Below, one piece after another: positions 9,929 to 22,079 of a DNA stretch of 64,000 bases; positions within the stretch are counted from its first letter, which is position 1, and every line of letters begins with the position of its first letter. A model generated the notes under the pieces. The model was not told the origin of the DNA, did not search any database, and was given only the letters and a program-made list of their open reading frames with translations. The translations under genes were made by a program, and so were the position numbers. This stretch comes from Acanthamoeba sp. SK_2022b (taxonomy: Eukaryota; Discosea; Longamoebia; Acanthamoebidae): NCBI GenBank assembly GCA_027943245.1, contig JANDJZ010000141.1, positions 25,152 through 89,151 on the forward strand, given 5' to 3'.

Positions 9929-12900
9929 CTACGCCTTGGTGGGATACTTGAGGACGAACTCCTTGAGCTCCAGGAAGTTGGGCGTGCCCAGGCCGGTTGC
10001 CGCGTCCCACCTGCGCGCGAAAGTGTAGGGTGAGCACAACCGCGTAGCCACCGGTGATGTATAATTGGGCCCAGGCGGGGGAGCAGACCCGTCGGTGGCG
10101 TGATAGCCATGAGGACAGCACACGGGATCGAAGCCGAGGGCGCCGCAGCGGTTGTTGCCCCACGTGACATCTGCGTAGCACGACACATGATGTGGGGTCA
10201 GAAATAAACAGAAATCACCTTCCCAAGAGGCGAGACTAAGCACCGTAGAAGGTCTGGGGGCGCTCGCGGCGGGCCTTGTAGAGCATCGGGTTGAGGAAGC
10301 CCAACGGCGGCAGGCCGGCGGCGGCGCGCGCGTCGTTGAGGAGGGTCACCACGCCGGCGAAGATGGGCGCGCTCGCGCTGGTGCCGTCCACAGGAATGAA
10401 CTCACCGCTCAGGGCCACCATCAAATCTGTGTGTGTGGCAAAACAACAAAAAAAAAAGGAATCAATTTGAACGATGTTTTAACAGTAATTTAAAATAATA
10501 GATAAATAAAATGAATCATATTATTCCGTACTATGGCCAACGGCAGCCACGTCGGGATAGGCGCGGCCATTAGGATTCCACACACCTGCACGCCACCCGC
10601 ACAACGGCAAGGTGAGACCAGGCAGCGACGACGATGTGTGGCGTGGGGCGCAGAAGACGAACCAGAGGCGGGGAAGGTGATGGCCTTGTGGTTGAGGTAG
10701 CGCTCGACCTCTTGGGTCTGGTACGAGGCACGCCTGCTGATGTTTGAGAACCCGCCGCCCGTCGTCCAGAAGAGACCCTGCGCGGGGCGATCGAGAGCTC
10801 AGTCGGGAGCTGTGGTGGGGCGCACGTGCACATGTCCGCGCCACGACTGCAGCCACGAACCTGGTCCACGGAGACGACGATCTCCCCCAGCGGGTTGTTG
10901 AGGCAATCGATGGGGTTCTGCTGGTAGCAGATGGGCTCGGCCACGGGCGTGATGATCGTCGAGCCTGCGGAGATGAAAATTAAATTAAAACACCATAAAT
11001 GAATAATACATTAATAAGATTTTTTTGATGAGATAAAATAATAATACATCAAAAAAAAAAAAAAAATAGAATTATGAGTTGAATGAAGTACGTACTGACG
11101 GAAGTAACGTAGGGGGACTGGGAAGGCCAATCGGCGTGCAGCGTGTTGCAATTGGGAACGGCCATGGGCTCGTCACCCAGATCGCCAGCGCCAGTGTCTC
11201 CCGAGGCGATGATGATGGTGATGCCGCGGAGGGCGAGCTTCTTGAACTCAAAGTCGGCTCGAGCCAGGTACCTGCCATTTTCAGTGTCGAAGCGATCGGG
11301 GTCAGCTCGAGTGTTGCGTTCGACCCACAACCGTCACCACAGGCACGCGTGCGAGCGGTACCCCTGTCCCAAATACTTGTCGACATTGACCTCGCTCATG
11401 CCGTAGCTGAGGCTGTTGACCTGCGGGGCTGTTGGGGCATGTAACGCACGCGTTAACAACACACAGCCGATAACAAAATTCGAAAAGACACGTCGGGGCC
11501 ATGCGTACGGTTGTCGGTGTTGGCCATCTGGAGCGCCCACTGCAAGATGTCGTCAATCTCCACCGTGGAGTTGGCATAGATCGACCAAAACACGGTCGGT
11601 GCTCCTGGAATGCCATTTTTGTAATTTGTTTTGTGTATTTAGATCAGTTCCAAAATTGATTAATCGATAAAAAGAATAGATAATTAAGATTTAAAGATGG
11701 CAAAAAAAGGTTCTACGTACCGGGAGCGACGCCCATGATGTACTGGATATCGAGGTTAGCCTCGCCGCCGGGCTGATTCGGGTAGTTGGGGCCTGTGTGG
11801 CATCGGTAAGCTTGACTCACGACGCCGAGTCATGAGACGATACGAGTTGCGGAGCCACGCACCGATGACGGTGACGGGGGTGTCGGTGGGCAGGCCGGTC
11901 TGCTGGAAGAAGAGGGTGAGGTCCGCGGGCGAGTAGTACTGCTGCTCGAACTCGACCACGCACTGGGTCACGTTGGTCGTCACCAGCGTGTTGGGCGGAA
12001 TGTTGTACTACACGACACCACCGTCCACACAATATCAGCAACGCACATGGAGACTGTTCATTGCATGGAGGGGAGGGGGAGCACCTGCTTCCAGATGCTC
12101 TGCGGCACAATGGGCGGAGTGGCAAGAACAGGGTAGGCGTTGTAGCCGTAGGGACCCACGCGATCATCCACGAATGCGGCGGCCACAGACACGTTCAAGG
12201 CATCGTAGTACCAAGCTGCAAGTACAAATAAATACGTAAATAAAAGAAGTTTAAGATACACAATTCAAAAACAAATGGAACACGTACCATTGACTGAAGC
12301 GGTGCAGGTAGTGAAGTTGCCATTAAAGCTGCACTGCGCATCGCTACATAAATATAAAAAAGAGAGGAAAAGTGTTATCTCTCAGAATCAGCACAGAAAG
12401 AATAAAAACGCGTAAAATGCAGACCATATCAAAAATATATTGAAAAAATAAACAAAATACGTACGCAAATTCACTCTTCGACCTGCCCACGGCTGAGTTG
12501 GTGGAGTTGAGCTGCAGGTAGAACCCAGCGATAGCCGGGGGAGCCTCGGAACAGGGCTGTCGTGTCCGCAAAGAGCGGCGATCAAATAAGATGTGTGAAT
12601 ACACGAGTGTGTGGAGGATAGGTGCGAACCCGACTGGCGTCCTTCGTGTACTGGCCGTTTGCGCAAACGGGAGTGAAGTTGATCATAAGGTGGCTGCCTC
12701 CCCTGGCGCGGACCATGGTCACGATGGGCACGGAGGGGGTCAGGACGGCATCGGCCGACGGCGCGGAGGCCATCGCGGCAGCGGCCAGCGACTTCTTGCC
12801 CGCACCTGGTGCAAAGTTCGGACACAAAAGTGTTACTGTGGTTTAACTCCGAACCAGACAAAGAGAGAAGGCGAAAGCGGCGGCAACGCGTCCTACCAAC

Positions 12901-13904
12901 GGGGGGAAAGTCGGTGAGGCCGCTTATGAGGTCTACGTGTGCTGCGATGTGGGCGGGGACGGTATACGGCCGCGATGAGCGCAGGATCAGGCGATGACCT
13001 ACGGTGATGGTGATGGTGATGGTGGTGGTGAGACCCTCTTGATGCACTGACCAGCTGATATCTGAGTTTGGTGGGGAGGGCATACCGTCGGGGGACACGA
13101 AGCGGCGAAGAGACACCGCAAAGGCGGCCTCCACCTTGCGCACGGGCATCATTGTGACGATGGCATCACGATTGCGCGAGACCTCTGCACGTTGATGTTT
13201 CTTAAGAAGAACGGGAGAGATAGGCGGGAAAAAAAGAGGGGAGGCCGTCCTTACCGACGGTGGTGGCGCCCTGCTGATAGAGCCACTCGACCACGTCCTT
13301 GACCACTTCGGGCGCAGGCGACACTGAAGAAAAAAAAAAGAGAGCAGCGAGTGAGTGAAGAGGCGCAGCCAGCGCACTCGAGACCCCATGCGCGAAAAGA
13401 GGCGTGCGCACCAAGCTCAGTGATGTCGTCCGTGGTGAGGTACTGGGCTGCACGTGGACATGCACACAAAGCGAGACGCGTTTTGGCTTACATCCACAGG
13501 CTTACGTCCACGAAAAAGATCTCAAGGAAGGCAGCGTACCATACTGAGGCGAGTCGGGGTCCGACACAGCCCAGAACATGTCCTGAGGTGTGCCAAAGTA
13601 TATGCAAAAGAGAGATTATCATTTTAGTTATTAATTATCATGACGGTGACAGATTTCTACAATCTTTTGAGCCACGTACGTCGAGGAGGGCAAGGTTGCG
13701 CGGGGTGAGATAGAGGGTCACGCGGTGGAGGTGCGCCGGCATTGCGGCAGCAGTGGTGTAAGTGGGCACCCAGCCAGCATAGCGAGCAGGTCCATCCGCA
13801 GATGCATATGGGAAACGCGGCAGCGAGGAAGAACCAGCAGCAAACGTGGTCGTGCACACGAACGCACAGACGGCAAACAGGAGTGCCAGCGACACTGACC
13901 TCAT
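9929..13904 (-). CDS. S53 (sedolisin/kumamolisin-like) serine-carboxyl peptidase, paralogue 1
   Basis: Twenty-one exons in phase (5' to 3'): 13904..13680, 13582..13540, 13447..13412, 13323..13255, 13184..13086, 12998..12897, 12805..12630, 12556..12465, 12343..12288, 12215..12085, 12007..11863, 11792..11721, 11604..11509, 11428..11362, 11271..11096, 10964..10861, 10777..10663, 10585..10532, 10426..10244, 10170..10089, 10010..9929; exactly 734 residues. Signal peptide ([20 protein letters not shown]), then a pro-kumamolisin prodomain ([14 protein letters not shown] through [10 protein letters not shown]). The catalytic domain carries [10 protein letters not shown] (catalytic Glu and Asp), [10 protein letters not shown] (oxyanion Asp) and [11 protein letters not shown] (Ser). 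The C-terminal [12 protein letters not shown] is typical of the family. Predicted acid-active secreted or lysosomal endopeptidase/tripeptidyl peptidase made as a zymogen. Paralogous to the plus-strand gene at 18461-22571, with most exon lengths identical. Confidence 0.92.
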
Positions 13905-14460
13905 CTTCGACTGGTTGTGTTCTATACTCCTTCGGTTGTGTTCTATACTCCTTTTGCTCGCTGAAGAAAGGTGCAGTGAGAATTCATTGCGGCGATTAGG
14001 GCGAAGAGGGGCAAGCCAACCAGATCCCGGGATCAGGAAGTTCAAGCTTTACCAACTCACATCGCTAGGAGTTGGCGTGGGTGCCGAAAGCAACTGCACC
14101 GGCAGGTGTAAGATTGACCGCAGCAATAACTACCAAGTCTCTTCGCCGGGGTGAGCTGTTTGTCAAAGTTTGCCTCCACTCCAGTTGGCCACCTTTTCCA
14201 CAGGGCTGTTGCACCTTTCTAGTTCTGGCCCTTGCATCGCTCCTGCCTGTTCAAGTTGTTCTCATGCATTGGAGTGACACAACGTTTTTCAGGAAATGCG
14301 TCAGTGAGAATGAGTCAGTGGTGTTGCCATGACCCATGGGGATAATGCCCACGAGCAGTCGTTTCCGCTGATTGTGATCAATTTGCCAGGGGCAGGGAGC
14401 GACCTTATCACGGTACAAGCCTGGCGATTACGGGCCGGATTTTTATTGATAACATAAATC
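13905..14460. other. Intergenic region upstream of S53 paralogue 1
   Basis: Lies between the S53 start codon (minus strand) and the 3' end of the serine dehydratase gene (also minus). Apart from a tandem 21-bp repeat near the S53 start codon, I see no RNA gene or convincing ORF. Confidence 0.5.
13913..13953 (-). repeat. Tandem 21-bp direct repeat in the S53 5' leader
   Basis: GGTTGTGTTCTATACTCCTT occurs twice, at 13913-13932 and 13934-13953, one base apart. It lies 9 to 50 bases upstream of the S53 start codon, so within the 5' UTR or core promoter. Confidence 0.8.
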
Positions 14461-15948
14461 CTAGGATGATACGCCGAGCTGTTGTCGCCATAGAGTGACT
14501 TCGTCGAGCGTGGTGTTACTGCCACACACGATGAGCGCAGTGGACTTGTTGGCGAAGAGGCTCGGGTTCTTCAGCACGGCGGCCACCACGCATGCGGCGG
14601 CGGGCTCGATCAGCAGCTTTTCGTGGTCGAGGAAGCCCAGCAGAGCCTCGACGGCCTCCTTGTCCGACACCCGCAGGGCGCGTTCCACATTGCGGCTGAG
14701 GATGTGGTGGACCTCGCGCGTGCTGGACTTGGCGCCGAGGGTCTTGGCGATGCTGGTGATTGTCGGCAGGGTCACTTGCTCGCCCGCCTCGGTCGATTGG
14801 TAGAACCAGTCCGCGCCTTCAGTCTCCACAGCATAGAACCTAACACACACCACAATAATGAGTGACAAGATAATCCATTTCAAATAAATTGTTAGATAAT
14901 GAATAAAAACAAAAAATAAAGAAAAACAAATAAATGAGGAGCACGCACTTGGTTTGGGTGTCGCCCGTTACGCGGTAGCAGGAAACGATGCCTGAAAGAA
15001 GGCCTCCGCCTCCGACCGATGCCACTACGTTGTCGACGTCGATCTGCTCCAAGAGCTCCATCGCAATCGTGCCCTGGCCCAGTATCACCTGCACACGAGC
15101 GCCAAGAAGACTGTGAGAAAGCTGGCAAGACGGTGCACGGGCTGTCACTTGAAGTCGAGAGGCAGGCCAATAGTCGCGTACGTCGGCTTCGGCGAATGGG
15201 TGGATGTAGAGGGCTCCCTCCTCTTCGTTGGCCATGCGGACCGCCTCGGCGTTGGCACTGTCCCACACGTCACCGATCAGCTGCACCTCCGCGCCGTAGC
15301 TCGCGATGAGCCTGCGCTCGTCAGACCGCACACGCACGCAAACCGCTTGATGAGTTGGACAGGAAGGTGCAAGGTGGCGATGACGATGGTGACGGCAAAG
15401 GGATAGACGAACTTGCATCGATGCTGCGGAGTGTTGGTGGGCAGGACGATGGTGCAGGGCACGCCCAGGCGCTGCGCGGCGATGGCCACGCCGAGACCGT
15501 GATTGCCGCCGCTGGCCGTGTAGACGCGCGAGGGCAGCCGGCCGTGGTGGCGGTCGCGGTGGGCCAGGAGCGCGTGCGTGGCACCGCGCAGCTTGAAGCT
15601 GCCGCCCTCGTGCAGGCATTCGAGCTTGAGCCATACCGAGCCACCCACGGCCTGCGACAGCCACCGGCTGAGCTTGATAGGAGCAGGCCCGACCAACGGC
15701 GCACCAACCCGACGGCCAGCGGCAGCGTCCACGGCGGGCAACGATTGTTCATCGCTCGCCAAGGGGACAGCGGGAGATTTTGGATCGTTGCCAGAAGATG
15801 AAGATGCTTCCGGCTGGGCCTTGGATTCAGTTACGTCGGGGACCGCTTCGCCGGCGAGTCTACGACGTGCCGCTTTGAAACCGGACCAACTCAACCCGAG
15901 GGGCAGGTCGGCAGCCTCCGGTTCGGTAAACGGCGAGGTGGCCCGCAT
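14461..15948 (-). CDS. SDS: L-serine dehydratase / threonine deaminase (PLP fold type II)
   Basis: Four exons in phase: 15948..15413, 15311..15182, 15088..14949, 14839..14461; 394 residues. The enzyme deaminates L-serine to pyruvate (and threonine to 2-oxobutanoate) with pyridoxal phosphate. Visible motifs: GGSFKLRGA with the PLP-binding Lys, SGGNHG (phosphate/substrate loop), ASVGGGGLLSG (PLP phosphate loop), and ETEGADWF...TLPTITSIAKTLG followed by a Lys-Leu-Leu-Ile-Glu-Pro segment, the arrangement of animal SDS. Residues 1-75 are an extra Ala/Pro/Ser-rich N-terminus absent from the mammalian enzyme. The frame stays open further upstream to about 16122 but without another ATG. Divergent from the GlcNAc kinase gene. 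Confidence 0.88.
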
Positions 15949-16127
15949 CTTAGCACGTTCTGCCCGCGTCGAAGCACGCTCTGTGACGACACCAAAGTGG
16001 TTGTCTGTCGACAGCGGAAGTTGGAGCAGAAGTGTCCCCAAGTCACCGAAAAGACCACCAACCGCAAAGAGGCCGCGCAGGTCAACGAGAGTAGAGTAAG
16101 GCAACCAGAGAGAACACCACACTAATC

Positions 16128-18295
16128 ATGAGACGCACGCACAATCTGATCCGTTCATCGGTCTTGCCCGCTCAAGTTCTTCCCTGCAGTGCACGCGCCC
16201 TGGGTAGCCTGTGCATCTCTCTTTTTTTTGTAGTCCTTAATCGATTTCTAATCTCAATTCTTTTAGGAGTGCGCGCAGCTCTGAGGACACCCGCCACAAC
16301 TCCAAAGCTTTCCTCCAGCGTATTGCCCTCTCACTTTCAAAAAAATAAAGTAAGCACGGTTAAAATTGTGCTTGTTTGCGCAGCAGGCGTCGTGCGCTTC
16401 AAGGCGAGCCTTCGGCACGGCTGCTCGGCGCGGTCAGAGGACTGGCTTTGCCGGGTCGTCTTCGTTCCTCGCTGGCGCCGCGGCCGCTCTCGGTGTGGCG
16501 CTGGGCGCCATCCTCTACTGTGCGCTGCCCCTCCCCAGATCCTGTGATGCGTGCGAGCCGTGGAGTGGAGACTGACGGCCTCGTGGTCCAATCAGACGAC
16601 GAAGAGAACGGAATCGTGTACGCGGTCGAGAAGGACGGCACCGTCAAGCGCTACTTCCTGGGCGTCGATGGCGGCGGCAGCAAGACGACCGTACATCTAG
16701 GCTACACAAATTCACTTAACTTGAGTGTGCGTGTGACGTTGACTGGGCGCTGCAGGTTTCGTGCATCGACGAAGCGAAGAAGGTGCTGGGCGAGGGCAGC
16801 TCGGGCAGCACCAACTTCAACAGCGTGGGTAAGGAGAAGGCCAACCAGCACCTGCGCGAGGCCATCCTATCGGCGCTCAAGGCCGCCGGCGTCCCTGAGG
16901 AGCAAGGCACGGTCCCCTCTCCCTTTCCACATCGACGCGAGCCGAGGCTGACGTGGCATTCACACGCCACAGTCGCCGGCATCTGCCTGAGCATGAGCGG
17001 CGTCGACCGGCCGGCCGACAAGGAACTGGTAGCTACGCTTGGCCTCGCGCGGTGGTCGGGGGGGGGGGTGAGCGAGAGTGAGCGTTGTTGTGTGGCTGAC
17101 CACGCCTGCCCGTATAGATGCGAAGCTGGATCAAGCCGATCCTGCCCAAGGCGCAGGTCGACGTGCACAACGACGCGGTGGCCGCTTTGCTCAGGTACAC
17201 GCGCGCTCCCGTACACACATGGCGGGGCCATTACGCCGCCGCTCTCTCCCCTCGTGCTGGACGCGACCGTGTGCGCGGAGCGCTCCCTGCCGCTGACGCC
17301 TGCTTGGCGGTGGGTGTTTTTTGGTCGACAGCGGCACCAATGGCGAACTCTTCGGACTGGTGGTCATCAGCGGCACGGGCACCATCACGTACGGCGTCAA
17401 CAAGAAGGGCGTGACCGGGCGTGCTGCTGGCTGCGGGTAACGCACCCCCACCTGCCCGAGCTCCTCTCCTACTTCGGTGGCCCACAGCTTTCCTTTTCTT
17501 TCCTATTTTCTCTCTTCTTTTCTCCTTTCCGTTCCAGGCCTCTTCTTGGTGACAAGGGCAGCGGCTACCAGATCGGGTACGAGATTCTCAACGCCGTAGT
17601 GCGCGCCTTGGACGGGCGCGGACCGGCCACGTCGCTCGTCGACGCCGTGTTCGCCAAACTCAACCTCACCAAGGTAATGTGCAACCCGCTCGACCGTCGC
17701 CAGCCTGTGCTCCATCTCACGCGTGGTGTGTCGATCAGGGCGAGGAGCTCATTCCGTGGGCCTATTCGAGCGTGGCTTGGGAACGCTATGCACAGCTCGC
17801 GCCCCTTGCGGCCAGCGCCGCACGCCAAGGAGACAAAGGTGCGCCTGCATTTTCTTTATCATGTTAAATAATAATAAGAATAATAAGAATAATAAGAAGA
17901 ATATTAATCTATTTTTTAAAATTATTATTTTTGCGTGCAGTGGCGGAGGAGATCTTGGAGAGGCAAGCTCAGGATCTGGTGGTGAGCATTCAGGCCGTCA
18001 CCAAGAAGCTTGGGCTCGAGAACCAGCCCTTCCCGGTACTCTTGGCCCACTTGCCTTGTGCTCTGGTCCTCACCTCTGTGGTCTCACCTCTTTGGGCTTG
18101 TGTACGCGCGTGTCTGTGGTGTGTGTCCAGCTTGTGCTGGCCGGCGGCAACTTCACGCACGAGGGCAGCTACCTGACGGCCCTGTTGAAGAAGAAGGTCA
18201 ACGAGCAGGTGCCGCAGGCCACCGTGCTCCTGCCCAGCCTCAAGCCCGAGTACGCGGCCGCCCTGCTGGCCCTCAACAACGCCAACAAGCACTGA
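16128..18295 (+). CDS. NAGK: N-acetylglucosamine kinase (BadF/BcrA ATPase family)
   Basis: Twelve exons in phase: 16128..16203, 16267..16349, 16384..16492, 16539..16690, 16756..16906, 16973..17028, 17118..17194, 17332..17436, 17538..17673, 17739..17838, 17941..18035, 18131..18295; 434 residues. The product phosphorylates GlcNAc (amino-sugar salvage). Motifs: phosphate-1 loop FLGVDGGGSKTTV, LSMSGVDRP, NDAVAAL, VVISGTGTITYG, LGDKGSGYQIGYE, and the second adenosine motif VLAGGNFTHEG. About 90 residues precede the kinase fold: basic, Arg/Ala/Ser-rich, with a hydrophobic Ala/Gly segment, possibly organelle targeting. One intron is only 46 bp (16493-16538). The intron after 16906 appears to use a GC donor. 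The start shares a short divergent promoter with the serine dehydratase gene. Confidence 0.87.
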
Positions 18296-18460
18296 GCCAG
18301 GAGGAGCAAACCCCCCGAGCGCGTAGCAGGAGAACGAGACCGACCTTTCCACCGGTGGATATCTTGTCGACCTGCCGCTACTCGGCGAGATGTGCACGAC
18401 GTGAGGTTTTCAATAAGAAAGTAAAGCGCATTATCACCATCCACTGAGTTCGGACTGAAG

Positions 18461-20753
18461 ATGCAGCCGCAGCAGGTCGTTGTAGTGCTTGCCGCCGTGG
18501 CAGTGGCGTTGCTGGCGTCGAGCGCTGCTGCGGTACAGCCAGCGGAATATGGTCGCTATGGAGGCTGGACGCCCAGCGCCTCCGTGGCTCGGTCCGATGA
18601 CCTCCACCGCGTGCGTTTCTACCTCACGCCACGCAACCTCGACCGCTTGGACGTACGCGCCCCTCAATTTTATCACCTAATCTCGTGAGGCATGAATGTG
18701 CGCGCAATTATCATTTGATTGAATGAGGGGTTGGGGTGCAGGCAACGTTCTGGGCAGTCTCGGACCCTGACTCTCCGCAGTACGGTATGCCACTCCACCT
18801 GTAAGCATACCCTTCTTTCTCACTCACTTACACGCTCACTCCACAGCCAAGTACCTCACCACGGACGATATCACCGCGATTGGTACCTCCAAGCGACGTG
18901 CATGCTTCATGCTTATGCTTCATGCTCGTGCTCATCACTTGTCGTAACAGTGGCGCCCGCTCCGGGCACCATCAAGGCTGTGATGACCTGGATCCACGAA
19001 CAGGGCGCTACCAACGTCGGTAAGCCCTAGATAGCCTCTCCTTCTCCGCGCTCGACGTCGCACGCACGCACGCACATGCCCACTTTCCTCGGTTTTTGTT
19101 CACACGTGCCTTCACGCCTCGTGTGTCCAGAGCTGTCCCGTAACAGGGACGTGATCACTATGGCTATGCCCGTGCACAAGGTCGAGGCCGCCTTTGGCGT
19201 GTCCCTCCGCCGCTTCGTGTCGCCCGACGGTACGCCCCTCTCCCCACCTTTCCGCCCCTCTCCCCACCTTTCCGCCCCAGCACTCCACACCGTTTCACGC
19301 ATGCGGTTCAGGCGAGCGTCACCTCGTCAGGTCGACCAAGCCCTACAGGCTGCCGGCCCACATCGCCGCCCATATCGACCTTGTTACGGGCCTCACCGAC
19401 TTCCCTCCCATGAGTATGACTTCTTTGTTTATTTATTTATTTATTTATTTTCAATTTCATTGGTCGCTTATATCTCGGCTTGAACAACAGGCAAGCGGGC
19501 GCTCGCGAAGGCTGCCGCTTCGCGCAAGGCGCCCACAGTCGTGGGTGAGGGCGTGCCCGCCGACATCGCCGTCCGCGCTCGTGGCGGCGAAGATCTCGAG
19601 ATCCAGTTCGTTCCCGTGTGCAACAACGGACAGTTCACCAAGAATGAGCAGCAGGTGTGTACAGATGTGTGTATGCGTGCCCCTTTGTGGGTTGATGCTC
19701 ATGTCGTATTGTCCGTTAGTTGTGCGCCGACAATCCTCCGAGCATCAGCTCGTTCACGGTCTCCGTCTCCTCCATCTCCACCGCCGTTGGTCGTTCTATT
19801 GCCGTGAAGGGCGTGTACGTCCGACTCTCTCCTCTCTCCTCTCTCCTCTCTCCTCTCTCCTCTCTCCTCTCTCCTCTCTCCTCTCTCCTCTCTCCTCTCT
19901 CCTCTCTCTCCTCTCTCCTGCCATGATTGTCGACACATATCGTCTTGCGCATTTCAGCATTCCAGAGTGCAAGTTCAATGGCAACTACACCATCTGCGTT
20001 GCTGCCATCAAGGGTAAGGCTTGCTCCCGAGACTGCGCCAGTGAGTGGATATACTCGTAGGGCGGGCCCAAGCACTTACGCACAACCCCCCCCCCCTCTT
20101 CCTAAATGGCCAACCTTGAACCACGACAGCGTGGTACTACGACGCGGTGAACGTGTCGGTCACCACCCAGTTCAGCAACGGCGTCACCAGCGAGGCGGGC
20201 TACAACGCCTTCCCCGTCCTCGCCACCCCGCCCATCCTGCCGCAGAACGTTTGGAAGCAGGTCTCCGCGACTTTCCCTTCATCCTTGCCCTCCGCCCGAT
20301 TGCTCATCATCTTCGTCGTCGTCGTCGTCGGTGGTGGTGATGTTGGTGGTGTCGTGCAGTACAACATTCCGCCCAACACGCTGGTGACGACCAACGTGAC
20401 CCAGTGCGTGGTCGAGTTCGAGCAGCAGTACTACTCGCCCGCGGACCTCACCCTCTACTTCCAGCAGACCGGCCTGCCCACCGACACCCCCGTCACCGTC
20501 ATCGGTGCGTGGCCCCGCAACCAGCCCCCCCCAAATCCCCCGACTTTCCCTCTCGATCGCACAACTCGGTTTCCCTTCTGCGTTCTCACTCTTCTCCTCT
20601 CTCCAACCACCAGGCCCCAACGACCCGAGCAAGCCCGGCGGCGAAGCCACGCTCGACATCGAGTGGATCATGGGCATCGCTCCCGGTACACGCCATCACG
20701 CTAGCTCAGCCAGTTCATGGCCTCCGCCTTGGGCCTGATCGTGGTTGTTTCTT

Positions 20754-20815
<62 letters not shown>

Positions 20816-21280
20816 CGTGCGTTGTGTATCTTTTCTGCAGGCGCCGCGACCGTTTTCTGGTCCATCGACCTCCCGTCCCCCGGCGGCGCTGATCCCATCC
20901 TCGAGTGGGCGCTCCAGATGGCCAACACCGACAATCGTACACACCCTACATTTCTTATCAATAATATATATATAATTAATCAACAAATCCAATTCAAATA
21001 AAATATAGATTTTAATAATTATTTACTGACTTTTGTTGTGATTACCAAACGGCAACAGCGCCGCTGGTGAACAGCATCAGCTACGGCGTGGCCGAGGTCC
21101 TGGTGGACAAGCTGCTGGGCAAGGGCTACCTCGCGCGTGCCGACCTCGAGTTCAAGAAGCTCGCCATCCGCGGCATCTCCGTCCTCATCGCCTCGGCCGA
21201 CAACGGCGCCGGCGATTTGGGTACTACTCGCCCCCCCCCCCCGGCGCTCTCAGCACTCGCTTCCGCCCGAACTGACCTCA

Positions 21281-21350
<70 letters not shown>

Positions 21351-21621
21351 ATAGCCGAGATCCCCAGCTGCACTGTCCTCGATGCCGATTGGCCCTCCCA
21401 GTCGCCCTACGTGACGTCCATTAGTACGGGCCTGGCCTGCCTTGTCCTGTCCTGTCCTGTCCTGTCCTGTCCCCCATTCGCTCCTCACGTTCTGTCGAAT
21501 GTAGGTTCGACCATCATCACGCCCGTGGCGCAGCCCATCTGCTATCAGAGCTCGCCCATCGATTGCCTCAACAACCCGCTGGGGGAGATCGTCGTCTCCA
21601 TCGATCAGGCAGGACTTCACG

Positions 21622-21683
<62 letters not shown>

Positions 21684-22018
21684 ATTGCCCCGCGCATTTG
21701 TGTGGCTAAGACTCGCTCCTCCCCGCTCCTTTAGGGTCTCTTCTGGACGACCGGCGGCGGCTTCTCGAACATCAGCGCGCGCGCGCCCTACCAGGCCGAC
21801 GCGGTCGAAAGCTACCTCGAGCACATCAACGTCCCCTTCCCCGCTCCCAGTACTCTCTCCTCCTCCCTCCCTCCCTCCCACAAGCATGTGGCCAACGCCG
21901 CCCGCCCGCCCGTGCCTGGCTGACTTATCCCCCTCCCCTCTGTCGCAGACGTGTGGAACCCCAATGGTCGCGGCTACCCTGACGCGTCTGCCGTCGGCCA
22001 CAGTGCGTGCTCCTCTCG

Positions 22019-22079
<61 letters not shown>

